Assembly: GCA_903855985.1 (NCBI GenBank)
Contig: CAIOAO010000032.1
Coordinates: 1 to 59,148, forward strand
Reading direction: 5' to 3'
Origin: an uncultured Opitutia bacterium
GTDB lineage: Bacteria > Verrucomicrobiota > Verrucomicrobiia > Opitutales > Opitutaceae
Length of the DNA: 59,148 nucleotides
A program made the translations under genes and the position numbers. The notes beneath the pieces are model-generated. The model was not told where the DNA came from and ran no database searches. It was given only the letters and a program-made list of their open reading frames with translations. This document shows positions 8,193 through 20,279 of the stretch, piece after piece. Positions within the stretch are counted from its first letter, which is position 1; each line of letters begins with the position of its first letter.

Positions 8193-8966
8193 TCACCGTG
8201 CTCGGGTTTGTCGCGGTTTCAAGTGGGATTCCTCTTCCACCGCGGAGCAGGCAATATCGGAAAAGGCCTCGTCCTGGCGCAGCCGGAGCTTCTTCAGGCG
8301 GGTGAGCTCCAGCACGGCCAGGAAGGTCGCCACGAGCTTCCGCAGGGTGACCTTGTCGGGAAAAATCGCGGAGAAGAGGAAGGATTTCTCGGTGCGGAGA
8401 CGCTCCAGCAGATACTCCATCTGGTCGGCAACGGTGACCTGTTCGTCGTGAATCTCGCCGACGACGAGTTTCTCGGCGAGGCGGCGGAGCACGATATTGA
8501 AGGCGTTCCAGAGCTCGATGCGGTCCACGTTCTTCAGCGGCCGGTCGAGCGGATCGCCGGAGAGGCTGGAGACGTAGCGCTCCATCAAATCCTGCCGCAG
8601 CGTCGCGAGTTCGCCGAGCTTGGCGGCTGCCTCCTTGAATTTCTTGTACTCGAGCAGCTGGTGCACGAGTTCCCAGCGCGGGTCGATTTCCTCGTCCTCG
8701 GCGTTGGGATCAACGGCGTGCTGGCCCTTGGGCAGCAGCATGCGGCTCTTGATCTCCATCAACGTGGCCGCCATGACGAAAAATTCGCCCGCCAGGTCGA
8801 GGTCGAGCTCCTGCATCGCATGGAGCGCATCGATGTACTGCCGCGTCACCGACTCGATCGGGATGTCGTAGATATCCAGCTCGTTCTTGCGGATGAGGAA
8901 CAGCAGGAGGTCGAGCGGGCCTTCAAAGACCTGCAGCTTGATGCGATAATCGGAATCGGGAACCAC
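8193..8966 (-). CDS. scpA: Segregation and condensation protein A
   Basis: The kleisin subunit of the bacterial Smc-ScpAB condensin, needed for chromosome compaction and segregation. The N-terminal signature F-GPLDLLLFLIRKNELDIYDI is clear (residues about 14-33, quoted with one residue left open), followed by the LAGEFFVMAATLMEIKSRML segment. The length of 257 is typical. It starts at GTG. It lies downstream of the rsmB-like gene with a gap of 41 bases. I see no scpB in this window. Confidence 0.95.
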   Translation of the reverse strand: MVPDSDYRIKLQVFEGPLDLLLFLIRKNELDIYDIPIESVTRQYIDALHAMQELDLDLAGEFFVMAATLMEIKSRMLLPKGQHAVDPNAEDEEIDPRWELVHQLLEYKKFKEAAAKLGELATLRQDLMERYVSSLSGDPLDRPLKNVDRIELWNAFNIVLRRLAEKLVVGEIHDEQVTVADQMEYLLERLRTEKSFLFSAIFPDKVTLRKLVATFLAVLELTRLKKLRLRQDEAFSDIACSAVEEESHLKPRQTRAR

Positions 8967-9007
8967 GGGGCAATCGTTGGGGCGGCGCGGGGCGCGGCAA
9001 GGGAAAA

Positions 9008-10207
9008 TCAGCGCCGCCGCAGGGAGGCGACGAAGAAGCCGTCCGTGTCGTGGCGGGCCGGCAGGAGGGTCAGGCCCGCGTCGCCCGGGGTGAATCCGAA
9101 CGTCTGCGCGAAGGGCGCCACTTCAAACTCCCGGTGGGCCGCCAAAAAGCCCTGCACGATGGCGGCATTCTCCCGGTGGCTGAGGGAACAGGTCGCATAG
9201 ACCAGCTGGCCGCCAACCCGGACCCGCGCGGCATAGTGGGAGAGGAGTTTCTGCTGCAATTCGGCGCGGGTGGCGATGAGCGCGGGGGTGGTCACCCATT
9301 TCAAGTGGGGGGAACGCCGCCAGGTGCCGGAGCCGCTGCAGGGGGCATCCACCAGCACGCCATCGTACTCCCCGGTCGGGAGCTGGGCGAGGGTGTGGAG
9401 ATTCCCCATCCGTGCCCGCACGGCGCGGGCCTGTAATTCCGCCAGGGCCGCGGGGCGGATGTCGTAGGCGTCCACCCGGCCGGTGGACCCGAGCAGGTGG
9501 GCCAGCTGCAGGGATTTGCCGCCCGCGCCGGCACAGGCGTCGAGCCAGCGGCCGCCGGGGGCGATGCCCACGGTCTCCAGGATCATTTGGGAGCCGAGGT
9601 CCTGAACCTCGAACTGGCCATTGGCGTACGATGACGACTTGGTGACGTCGACCTCGCCGGGCACCTGCCAGGCGGACGGGAGCAGAACCGACGGCGTGAA
9701 GCGCCAGCCGTTCACGTCAAAATCGGCCGCGACCCCTTCCGGGTCGTCGGTCTGCAGCCGCAGCCAGAGCGGGGCGCGGGCGAGCTGGGCCTCGAGCTCG
9801 GCCGGGGCGAACACTTCCGGGCACTCGGCGCGAAACCAGGCGGGCAGCAGGGCGCTGGCGTCCCCCTCGAGGAACTTGGCGCGCTCGGGGAGTGAGGCGA
9901 CGGCCGGCCAGTCGGCGCACAGTTCGGCGCGGTAGGCCCGGGTGTCGCGGGTCTCCGCGGCGAGCCAGGCGGCGATCTTGGCGGCGCGGGCGGGGTCGCG
10001 TTCCAGCGCCGGCTCGATCCAGGGCAGGTAGCGCAGCGTCGTGTAGATCAGCTCGCGGTACAGGCGCCGGTCGCGGGAGCCGAAGGCCCGGTCCCGGGCG
10101 AGCAGGTGCTGGATGCGCTGGGGCAGATTGAAATCACGGCGCCAGTCCGGCGACAATTGCCGGAGCAGGCGCAGGAAAACCTGCTGCTGGCTGCCAACGA
10201 CACTCAT
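9008..10207 (-). CDS. RsmB/NOP2/Sun-family RNA m5C methyltransferase
   Basis: A 399-residue SAM-dependent cytosine-5 methyltransferase, probably acting on rRNA. An N-terminal NusB-like helical region is suggested by RDRRLYRELIYTTLRYL. The catalytic domain shows the SAM motif WLDACAGAGGKSLQLA, the motif IV DAPCSGSGTWRR with the releasing Cys, and the motif VI YATCS with the nucleophile Cys. It lies between lptD (9-base gap) and scpA. RsmB is the most likely specific member, but the target base cannot be fixed from sequence alone. Confidence 0.9.
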   Translation of the reverse strand: MSVVGSQQQVFLRLLRQLSPDWRRDFNLPQRIQHLLARDRAFGSRDRRLYRELIYTTLRYLPWIEPALERDPARAAKIAAWLAAETRDTRAYRAELCADWPAVASLPERAKFLEGDASALLPAWFRAECPEVFAPAELEAQLARAPLWLRLQTDDPEGVAADFDVNGWRFTPSVLLPSAWQVPGEVDVTKSSSYANGQFEVQDLGSQMILETVGIAPGGRWLDACAGAGGKSLQLAHLLGSTGRVDAYDIRPAALAELQARAVRARMGNLHTLAQLPTGEYDGVLVDAPCSGSGTWRRSPHLKWVTTPALIATRAELQQKLLSHYAARVRVGGQLVYATCSLSHRENAAIVQGFLAAHREFEVAPFAQTFGFTPGDAGLTLLPARHDTDGFFVASLRRR

Positions 10208-10216
10208 GGGTGCGGC

Positions 10217-12367
10217 TCAGAAACCGATCGCCTGCACCTGGACGTTGAAGCCGAAGCGGCTCTCGCGCCGGGGGCCATCGTAAAGGGTGACGGCGTATTC
10301 GACGAGCCAGAGATCGGACAGATTCTGGCGGATGCCGTAGAACTGCTCGTTAAAGCGGCGCGTGCGGAAGTCGTAGCGCACGCGGGCGATGGCCTCGTAG
10401 GCCTCGTTGATCCGGCGGCGACCCTCGATGAAATAGTCATCCAGCTGGTGCCGCAGGAAATTGCTCGAAAGGCGCACCGCCCACTGGTCGCCATCGTGGA
10501 TGGTCAGCCCGGTGTTGAATTCCTTCATCGTGAAGGTCTGCGGGGCGAAGCTGTTGTAGAGGTCGAACTGCAGCCACCGTGCGGGCATGAAGGCGATCTC
10601 GTTGTGCAGCTCCGACACATCGCTCTCACCGGCCGCGCGGCGGAGGTGGAGGTCAGCCGCCAGGTTGAAGACCATCAGGTCCCGCGACCCGTAAACGGAA
10701 TCCCGCGTCTGGAAGGTGTTGTCGAGTTCGAGGCGCACGGTGTTGGTCGCGTGGAGTTGGTCCACATTGCGCAGGTCGCCGAGGCCCAGCGGCTGGAGGT
10801 ACGTGCTGAAAGTCTGCCGGTCGATCGGCGGGATGTAGGCCTGGCCCTTGTCCGCCTCGGGGATGTAGCGGTAGAGAAGACGCGGGGTCATCAGGTGGCG
10901 GATGCCGTCAATCCCCCAGGCCTCGTTCTTGTAGTCATAGGTCGCGCTGGTGCGAAGCGCGGCATCGAAGCCCACCTCACCGAGCGTCCGGGTGTAGGTG
11001 CTGCGTCCACCGGTGGCCTGGTCGTAGTAGGTCAGGCGGCCGCCGGCAACGGGCGTGAAGGTCAGCCACGGCTGCGGGGCGAACGTGCGGCTGAGCGAGT
11101 AATAGGTGTCGAAGCGGGTGCTCTTCAGCGTCGGCCCGCCGGAGGGCGGTTCCTCGCGCAGGGACACCACGCTGGCGTTGAAGCGCTCGGTGAAGCCGTT
11201 GCCGACCGCGAGCGGGAGGAGGTCAAAGCGCAGCTCGGGGAGGCGTTCCTGGACGGGATGGAAGGAGTTGGGCTGGAACCGGCTGAACGCGGAAACGAAG
11301 TAATTGTTCCCGGTGTAGACTGACTCAAGGAAGGTGTCCGGCTCCTGCACGGCGAAGAATTCCTTCGGCCGGAAGTCGCGCAGGATCTCGGAGTCCTTCC
11401 AGTAATTCACTTCCCCCACGAGGGTGAGGTTGCTGTTGATCTGTTGCTGGTGCTGCCACTCGACGTAGCCGCGGTTTTTCGGAACCGGGTTGCCGAGGAC
11501 GTCCGTGAGCCGGTCACCATGATCGCTGATAAAACCCGAGCGGATATAACCTTGGAACGTATTGTCGTCGGCCTTGCCGCCGTAGCTGGCGGCGGGCCCG
11601 AACATGACGCCGCGGTTGGTATAGATGCCGAGGTCGGCGCCGAAGCGGAAGCCATCGGCCACGGGCAGGTGCAGGCCGCTCTCGAGGAAGACCCCGAGGG
11701 AAGCCCGGTAGCCGCCGGTCAGCGAAACGTAGGAGAGGAGGGGCTCCTTCAGGTTTTGTTGGAAGAGACTGAAGGTGATGGGCCGCATGCCGCCGATGCC
11801 CACGCTGGCGCTTTCGGCCTGGAGTTTCTGGCCGGGGGCATAAACCAGCTTGTCGGCGCGCAGGGTGGGGACAAAGGCGCCCGGCTCGTGAAACGTGGCC
11901 CGGGCCCCGTTCAGCGTGATGGTGTGCTTGTCGCCTGTGGCGCTCGTGCCGGTGATATTGAGCGGGTACTCCCCCATGCGCAGGTTTTCTACGTGGTAGG
12001 TGCCGTCGACCAGGTTGAACGTGAGGGTATCCGCGAGCAGCCGGCGCTGGCCTTGCGTCAGGATCGCGTGGCCGTGGGCGACCGCGATCTTGGTCGAGGT
12101 ATTGTAGCGGATCTCGTCCGCGGTCAGCAGCAGGTCGCCGTAGGCCAGCTGGGCGTTGCCGATGCCCACCGCTTCCTTGGTGTTGCCGTCAAAGTAGGTG
12201 GGCTGCTCGCTGGAAAAGACCATCTGCGGCTTGTCCGCCGCCCGCAGCAGGGGCGGGCAGGCGAGGAGGAAGGCGGAGAGCGCTAGGATCAGGCGGCGGG
12301 TCACGGACCCGCAGCAAAGGCGGCGCGGTGCGGGCAAGCAAGCCTCGGCGTTGATGTGTGTCTTCAC
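10217..12367 (-). CDS. lptD: LptD-like outer-membrane LPS assembly protein
   Basis: A 716-residue outer-membrane protein. The signal peptide (RRLILALSAFLLACPPLLRA) is followed by an OstA/LptA-like segment (residues about 45-150: TADEIRYN, GHAILTQGQRRLLADTLTFN) and a long beta-barrel ending in F, as expected for BamA-dependent folding. LptD is the final pore that delivers LPS to the cell surface; lpxK elsewhere in the window agrees. The start is uncertain: GTG at 12367 leaves 21 residues before the signal peptide, while GTG at 12304 gives a conventional leader. The cysteine pattern of E. coli LptD is not seen. Confidence 0.85.
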   Translation of the reverse strand: MKTHINAEACLPAPRRLCCGSVTRRLILALSAFLLACPPLLRAADKPQMVFSSEQPTYFDGNTKEAVGIGNAQLAYGDLLLTADEIRYNTSTKIAVAHGHAILTQGQRRLLADTLTFNLVDGTYHVENLRMGEYPLNITGTSATGDKHTITLNGARATFHEPGAFVPTLRADKLVYAPGQKLQAESASVGIGGMRPITFSLFQQNLKEPLLSYVSLTGGYRASLGVFLESGLHLPVADGFRFGADLGIYTNRGVMFGPAASYGGKADDNTFQGYIRSGFISDHGDRLTDVLGNPVPKNRGYVEWQHQQQINSNLTLVGEVNYWKDSEILRDFRPKEFFAVQEPDTFLESVYTGNNYFVSAFSRFQPNSFHPVQERLPELRFDLLPLAVGNGFTERFNASVVSLREEPPSGGPTLKSTRFDTYYSLSRTFAPQPWLTFTPVAGGRLTYYDQATGGRSTYTRTLGEVGFDAALRTSATYDYKNEAWGIDGIRHLMTPRLLYRYIPEADKGQAYIPPIDRQTFSTYLQPLGLGDLRNVDQLHATNTVRLELDNTFQTRDSVYGSRDLMVFNLAADLHLRRAAGESDVSELHNEIAFMPARWLQFDLYNSFAPQTFTMKEFNTGLTIHDGDQWAVRLSSNFLRHQLDDYFIEGRRRINEAYEAIARVRYDFRTRRFNEQFYGIRQNLSDLWLVEYAVTLYDGPRRESRFGFNVQVQAIGF

Positions 12368-12420
12368 GTGTTTTTAGTCTTTTGCGGCAGCCGGCCGCCT
12401 TCCATCGTTCGCGCGCGCCT

Positions 12421-15189
<2,769 letters not shown>

Positions 15190-15223
15190 ACCGGCGGGAG
15201 CGACTGGGGCACGGTAACCCACC

Positions 15224-17437
15224 TTGAGCCGCGTGATCATCCCGAAGACCGACCTCCACGCGCTCCTGCAGGCCCGCCACGCCTCGCCCCACGCGGTGCT
15301 GGGCATGCACCCCCACACCAAGGGACGCAGCAAGGGCGTGGTCGTCCGGGCGCTGCTACGGCAGGCCGGCGAATGCGCAGTCGTGGAGGTGGCGAGCGGG
15401 GTGGCCTGGCCGATGGAGTCGGTTTCACCCGACGGCATCTTCGAGGTCTTTATCCCGAAGCGACCGTCGGTGTTCCGCTACCAGTTGCGCGCCACGTATC
15501 CCGGCGGCGAGGTCCGCCAGTTTTACGACGCGTACTCGTTTCTGCCGACGCTGGGAGAGCAGGATCTTTACCTGTTCAACGAGGGCAACGAGCACCGCAT
15601 CTATGAAAAGCTGGGCTCGCACCTGCGCGTGATCGACGGCGTGAGCGGCGCGTCCTTCGCCGTGTGGGCGCCGGCGGCGGTCCAGGTTTCACTGGTGGGG
15701 AATTTCAACCACTGGGACTCACGCTACCACCCGATGCGCTCGCTGGGGGCGTCGGGAGTGTGGGAGGTGTTTGTCCCCGGCATCGCCGAGGGGGAGGTCT
15801 ACAAATTTGCCATTCGCGACCAGGCGGGAAACGTGCGGCTGAAGAGCGATCCGTACGGCACGTATTTCGAGGCGCCGCCGAACAATGCCTCGGTCGTCTG
15901 CGACACGACCCAGTTCCAGTGGAACGACGGGCCCTGGCTGGAGCGGCGGCGGGCGGCGGCGGGCCAACTGGACCGCGCGGTGTCCATCTACGAGGTTCAC
16001 CTCGGCTCCTGGCGGCGCAAACCCGAGGATGCGAACCGCCCGCTGAGTTACCGCGAACTGGCGCCCGAGTTGGCGGACTACGTGACGGAGATGGGCTTCA
16101 CGCATGTCGAGTTCATGCCGCTGGCGGAGCATCCGTTTGACGGCTCGTGGGGCTACCAGGTGACGGGTTTCTTTGCCCCGACGCACCGCTACGGCCACCC
16201 GGTGGATTTCGCCTGGCTCATTGACTACCTGCACCAGCGCGGCATCGGCGTAATCCTCGACTGGGTGCCGGCCCATTTTCCCCGCGACAGCTTTGCGCTC
16301 GGCGAGTTCGACGGCACGCACCTCTACGAGCATGCCGACCCGCGGCTGGGCGCGCACATGGACTGGGGCACGCTCATCTTCAACTACGGCCGCAACGAGG
16401 TGCGCTGCTTCCTCGTGGCCAATGCGCTGTCGTGGATGGAGCGCTACCACATTGACGGCCTGTGGGTGGATGCGGTGGCGTCGATGCTGTACCTCGACTA
16501 CTCCCGCGAGGCGGGCCAGTGGATCCCGAACAAGTATGGCGGCCGCGAAAACCTCGAGGCGATTGCCTTCCTCACGCAGGTGAACGAGCAGGTGCACCAC
16601 TACCATCCCGGGGCCCTGATGATCGCCGAGGAAAGCACGTCGTTCGACGGCGTGACCCGCGCGGTGAAGGACGGCGGGCTGGGCTTCGACTACAAGTGGA
16701 ACATGGGGTGGATGCACGACATGCTGCGCTATTTCGGCAAGGAGCCGGTCTATCGCAAGTGGCACCAGAACGACCTCACGTTTGGCATGCTGTACCAGTA
16801 CGCGGAGAACTTCGTGACGGTCTTTTCCCACGACGAGGTGGTGCACGGCAAGGCCTCGATGCTCTACAAGATGGGGGCATGGCACATCGCGGAAAAGGCG
16901 GCGAACCTGCGGGCGCTCTACGCGCACATGTGGGCCTATCCGGGCAAGAAGCTGCTCTTCATGGGCGGCGAGTTTGCGCAGTCGCGGGAGTGGAACCACG
17001 ACGCGAGCCTCGACTGGCACCTCTGCCAGTATCCCGACCACGAAGGCGTGCGGCTGCTGGTCCGCGACCTGAACCGGCTGTACGTCAGCGAACCCGTGCT
17101 GAGCCAGAACGATTTCAATCCCCAGGGCTTCCGCTGGACCAACTGCCAGGACGGCGACGCGAGCCTGATCGCGTACCTGCGCCACGACGCGGCGGAAAAA
17201 ACCTTTTTCGTCGTGGTCGGTCATTTCTCCGGGGCGACGCGCACCTATCGCGTCGGCGTGCCGCGGCGCGGCCGCTGGCTCGAGGTGATCAACAGCAACA
17301 GCGAGTTCTACGGCGGCACCGGCCTGGGCAACCAGGGTGGGCGCGCGACCGAGGACGTGGCCTGCGACGGGTTTGACCAGTCCATCGACCTCACACTCCC
17401 GCCGCTCTGCACGCTGATCTTCAAGTGGCAGGCGTGA
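15224..17437 (+). CDS. glgB: 1,4-alpha-glucan branching enzyme (GH13)
   Basis: A 737-residue cytosolic enzyme that introduces alpha-1,6 branches into glycogen. An N-terminal carbohydrate-binding module (HASPHAVLGMHP) is followed by a second module (SFAVWAPAAVQVSLVGNFN), then the GH13 barrel with GLWVDAVASMLYLDY (nucleophile Asp), IAEEST (acid Glu) and FSHDEVVHGK. The length and two N-terminal modules match the full-length type. The start is TTG at 15224 or GTG at 15233. It lies 34 bases after ppc in the same direction. Confidence 0.97.
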   Translation: MSRVIIPKTDLHALLQARHASPHAVLGMHPHTKGRSKGVVVRALLRQAGECAVVEVASGVAWPMESVSPDGIFEVFIPKRPSVFRYQLRATYPGGEVRQFYDAYSFLPTLGEQDLYLFNEGNEHRIYEKLGSHLRVIDGVSGASFAVWAPAAVQVSLVGNFNHWDSRYHPMRSLGASGVWEVFVPGIAEGEVYKFAIRDQAGNVRLKSDPYGTYFEAPPNNASVVCDTTQFQWNDGPWLERRRAAAGQLDRAVSIYEVHLGSWRRKPEDANRPLSYRELAPELADYVTEMGFTHVEFMPLAEHPFDGSWGYQVTGFFAPTHRYGHPVDFAWLIDYLHQRGIGVILDWVPAHFPRDSFALGEFDGTHLYEHADPRLGAHMDWGTLIFNYGRNEVRCFLVANALSWMERYHIDGLWVDAVASMLYLDYSREAGQWIPNKYGGRENLEAIAFLTQVNEQVHHYHPGALMIAEESTSFDGVTRAVKDGGLGFDYKWNMGWMHDMLRYFGKEPVYRKWHQNDLTFGMLYQYAENFVTVFSHDEVVHGKASMLYKMGAWHIAEKAANLRALYAHMWAYPGKKLLFMGGEFAQSREWNHDASLDWHLCQYPDHEGVRLLVRDLNRLYVSEPVLSQNDFNPQGFRWTNCQDGDASLIAYLRHDAAEKTFFVVVGHFSGATRTYRVGVPRRGRWLEVINSNSEFYGGTGLGNQGGRATEDVACDGFDQSIDLTLPPLCTLIFKWQA

Positions 17438-17501
17438 GGACGCCGGGGAACGCGTCACGCTCCTGAAGGAGACCCTCGCATTCGACAATCCGTTTGGCGA
17501 G

Positions 17502-18071
17502 ATGGTGGCCCAGTCGGAGGCTTCGGCCCTCAAGGACAACCAGCTGCTGAAGAACCTGGCGAAGCTCGAGATCCCCGAGAATTTCCCCATCGGGCTCACG
17601 GCGCTGTCCTCGGACACGATCGAATTCTGCAAGCTCGAGCATCTCCAGACGCTCGGCGAGTTCTGCATCTTCGCCCAGGGCATGTCGCAAAACGTCATCG
17701 TGGGCGGCGATTTTCGGAAACTGCTCAATGCGCTGTCGCACATCGACGAGTCCTCCCTCGCCGAGACGCTGCCCTTCCGCATGGGCGCCCGCGGGCTACA
17801 CCTGCCCGAGGCGCTGGTACAGGCCTCCAAGGCCACGGCGCCGCTGAAACGCGCGACGCAGGCGGTCGAGTGGTTCAGTGCGGAGTTCGAGCAGTTCAAG
17901 AAGGACCTGAAGGCGGGCGGCACGATGGAGCGCTACCTTTCCGTGCTGGCCAACCCGGCGGCGGAGAAGCGCGCGGCGGAAATGCTGGCTCCACTTCTGA
18001 AATCCGGCGGCGCGGCGGGGACAAAAAAGGGTGGGTTTTTCGGTTCGCTTGGCCGGATTTTCGGTAAATAG
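17502..18071 (+). CDS. Conserved hypothetical protein, about 189 aa
   Basis: No known family recognised. It is predicted to be helical, with a central IPENFPIGLTALSSDTIEFC segment and a C-terminal KKGGFFGSLGRIFGK tail that could be amphipathic. The chosen ATG has no Shine-Dalgarno, and the same frame is open upstream (reading AFDNPFGE just before it) with a GGAG at 17468-17471; the natural start may be further upstream at a rare codon. It is followed by the coiled-coil gene after six bases, so the two are probably cotranscribed. Confidence 0.7.
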   Translation: MVAQSEASALKDNQLLKNLAKLEIPENFPIGLTALSSDTIEFCKLEHLQTLGEFCIFAQGMSQNVIVGGDFRKLLNALSHIDESSLAETLPFRMGARGLHLPEALVQASKATAPLKRATQAVEWFSAEFEQFKKDLKAGGTMERYLSVLANPAAEKRAAEMLAPLLKSGGAAGTKKGGFFGSLGRIFGK

Positions 18072-18077
18072 TCAGGT

Positions 18078-18794
18078 ATGGCCGAAACCACGCCGCCCGT
18101 TCCACCTCCCGGGCCCATCAAATTTCCCGTCTCGAATCCCGGTGGTGCGCCCCGGCCCCTGGTCCTCACCCGCCGGCGGCGGGGCATGAGCAAGTCGCCC
18201 TATGAGATTTCGGAAAGTACGGTAGCCGCCCGGGAATCCATCAAGGCGGTCGTGGCGGCGACCCGGTCGCCCTTTGGCGGCGGTCCGGCGCTGGACCGGA
18301 CCCAGGCCAGCGAGCTGGAGCGTTCGCTGCGGCATCTGGAAATGTCCCTGGCCGAGCGTGAGCGCAACGTCGTGGAGACCGAGATCAAGCTGTCCGAGCA
18401 CGAGCGCGACCTGGCCGAGATGGAGGCGCTGCTGATTGCCCGGGAACAGCTGCTGATCGCCGCGCGGACGGCGAGCCCCAAGAAGGTGGCACTTTCGAAG
18501 GAGGAGCAGACCGCGCTGGAACGCCTGCGCGAGGAACTCGAGCGGCAGGAGGCCAGCCTCAAGGAAGCCCGGGTCGCCATCAAGGAGCGCGAGCAGTTCC
18601 TCGAGGAAAGCGAGACCCGGCTGTTTCAGAAGGTGCAGCTGCAGCAGGAAAAGGAAACCGAGCTGGAACAGCGGGAAGAGGACCTGCGCACCCGTTCGAA
18701 GGAATTCCGGGAGAAAGTGGCGGCGATCGACCCGGCCGCGGCCGCGGCGTTCAAGGAAGAGCCCGTCAAGAAGATGGACGAATTCAACGAGTGA
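18078..18794 (+). CDS. Coiled-coil protein, 238 aa
   Basis: A proline-rich N-terminus (residues 1-30) and a short basic patch (TRRRRG) precede a long, highly charged coiled coil (about residues 75-215). There is no signal peptide, so it is likely cytosolic. Residues 171-214 are nearly identical to residues 56-99 of the small protein at 21676. It starts six bases after the preceding gene. The function is unknown; a structural or scaffold role would be a guess. Confidence 0.75.
   Translation: MAETTPPVPPPGPIKFPVSNPGGAPRPLVLTRRRRGMSKSPYEISESTVAARESIKAVVAATRSPFGGGPALDRTQASELERSLRHLEMSLAERERNVVETEIKLSEHERDLAEMEALLIAREQLLIAARTASPKKVALSKEEQTALERLREELERQEASLKEARVAIKEREQFLEESETRLFQKVQLQQEKETELEQREEDLRTRSKEFREKVAAIDPAAAAAFKEEPVKKMDEFNE
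18588..18719 (+). repeat. Coiled-coil coding module, copy 1
   Basis: Encodes residues 171-214 (REQFLEESETRLF... to ...FREKV). The module at 21841-21972 encodes a 44-residue stretch identical at about 37 positions, with clear nucleotide similarity as well. This points to duplication of one coding module inside two different proteins. Confidence 0.8.
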
Positions 18795-18912
18795 GGGCCT
18801 GCTTTGCCCCGGCTGGTAATCCCGGTGTTGACCTGCCGGCAGCCGACCCTGAAGCTTTTTGAAACATTTTCGCTTTCTGCCCGTCCTAGTCTTCTTACCC
18901 GCATCCCATTTC

Positions 18913-20175
18913 ATGAAACTTCTCCTCCCCACGCTCGGCCTCCTGTCGCTTGCCATGTGCACCGTGGCGCACGCCCAGGAAGAAGGTCAGCTGTCGGCCC
19001 CGCCGGACGAAATCATCACCGACTTCGGCATCGAGGAGTACCTCGCGATCCCGAAATACACCCTTTCCATCGGCGTGCGCACCCTGAGCGGGGCGAAGAG
19101 TTCCTTCACCGGTCGCGGCTATGTTTCCTCCTTCCAGCCGGGCAGTGACTTCACGACGCCGGGCGTGACTCGGATCTATCAGGATGGTAACGTCTTGGCC
19201 AATACCCCTGATTACGGTTTTGTCATCACCCATGGGGACGGAACAACCACGCCCTACAACGCGGCACCGACCCCCGCGGGCTTTACCAACACCTGGTCAT
19301 TTCTGAAGCTCGCCCAGGAGCGGCCCGACAATAACCTCGATTTCCATTCTTATGCGGCCGATGTCGTTGACTCTGGGCTGCATCAAAAAAACCCGGGCAT
19401 GGGCACCGGCATGGAATTGCTCGTGCTGCGCGACATGGGAAACCTGGGCAAGAAGATCGAGTGGAAGCTGCTCTTTGGGGCGAGCCTGACGGACCTCAAG
19501 TCCCGCACGAGTGACACCCTGGCGGCCTCGGTGACGACGATCACCGACACCTACCTTACCAATCTTAATGGTGCGACGGCCCTGCCGGCCTTGCCGCCTT
19601 ACACGGCGCCGTCCTTCAAGCAGATCCCGCGGGTGGATTCGACCGGCTTTCCCGTCTACGACTCGAGTGGCGCGCAGATCATCGACTACAGTGAGACCAC
19701 GATTTACCTGGGCGATCATCCCCTGAGCCGGACAACCACGATCAGCCCCGGCACCGTCCTCAACCAATGGGAGCTGAAGGGCGCGTATTTCACCTTCCGC
19801 CTTGGGCCGTCCATCAGCTACCTGATCACCGACCACCTGCGCTTCACGGTCAGCGCCGGCGCGGCCTTGGTCTATTCCGGCACGTCCTATAACGTCATCC
19901 AGACTTATCAGCCCGAAGGGGCGGATACCGTGGTTTCGACGGCCAATGACGAGGAGGCCAAGCTGCTGGCCGGTTACTTCGTCGACGTGACCATGCAGTA
20001 CGACTTTACCGACCGGACGGGCATTTATGCCGGTGCCGGCTTCCAGGACACCGGCAGCTACACGCAGACGGCGGACCTCACGGATAGCTACACGGGAAGT
20101 CACGCCAGCTACAAAGCGGCGATTGACCTCAGCGGCCTCTCCGGTTTCCGGATGGGCATGACGTTCCGGTTCTGA
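18913..20175 (+). CDS. Predicted outer-membrane beta-barrel protein
   Basis: A 420-residue exported protein. The ATG at 18913 gives a textbook signal peptide (MKLLLPTLGLLSLAMC... cleaved near AHA-QEE); the TTG further upstream would put 18 extra residues before it. The remainder alternates polar and hydrophobic residues in strand-like fashion and ends GMTFRF, a C-terminal aromatic typical of outer-membrane barrels. No substrate or family can be assigned. It stands alone and is closed by a strong terminator. Confidence 0.8.
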   Translation: MKLLLPTLGLLSLAMCTVAHAQEEGQLSAPPDEIITDFGIEEYLAIPKYTLSIGVRTLSGAKSSFTGRGYVSSFQPGSDFTTPGVTRIYQDGNVLANTPDYGFVITHGDGTTTPYNAAPTPAGFTNTWSFLKLAQERPDNNLDFHSYAADVVDSGLHQKNPGMGTGMELLVLRDMGNLGKKIEWKLLFGASLTDLKSRTSDTLAASVTTITDTYLTNLNGATALPALPPYTAPSFKQIPRVDSTGFPVYDSSGAQIIDYSETTIYLGDHPLSRTTTISPGTVLNQWELKGAYFTFRLGPSISYLITDHLRFTVSAGAALVYSGTSYNVIQTYQPEGADTVVSTANDEEAKLLAGYFVDVTMQYDFTDRTGIYAGAGFQDTGSYTQTADLTDSYTGSHASYKAAIDLSGLSGFRMGMTFRF

Positions 20176-20201
20176 GCGCGTCGCGCCGTCGGAATCTTTC
20201 C

Positions 20202-20230
20202 AGGCCGGACCCCGGGTCCGGCCTTTTTTG
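20202..20230 (+). terminator. Rho-independent terminator
   Basis: The arms AGGCCGGACC (20202-20211) and GGTCCGGCCT (20215-20224) form a perfect 10-base-pair stem with a three-base loop, followed by a T run. It ends the outer-membrane protein transcript. Confidence 0.9.
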
Positions 20231-20279
20231 TCCGGTTCTGGCTTCCCAAGTTCGCGGGGCTCCGGCTTGCTGAGGCGAC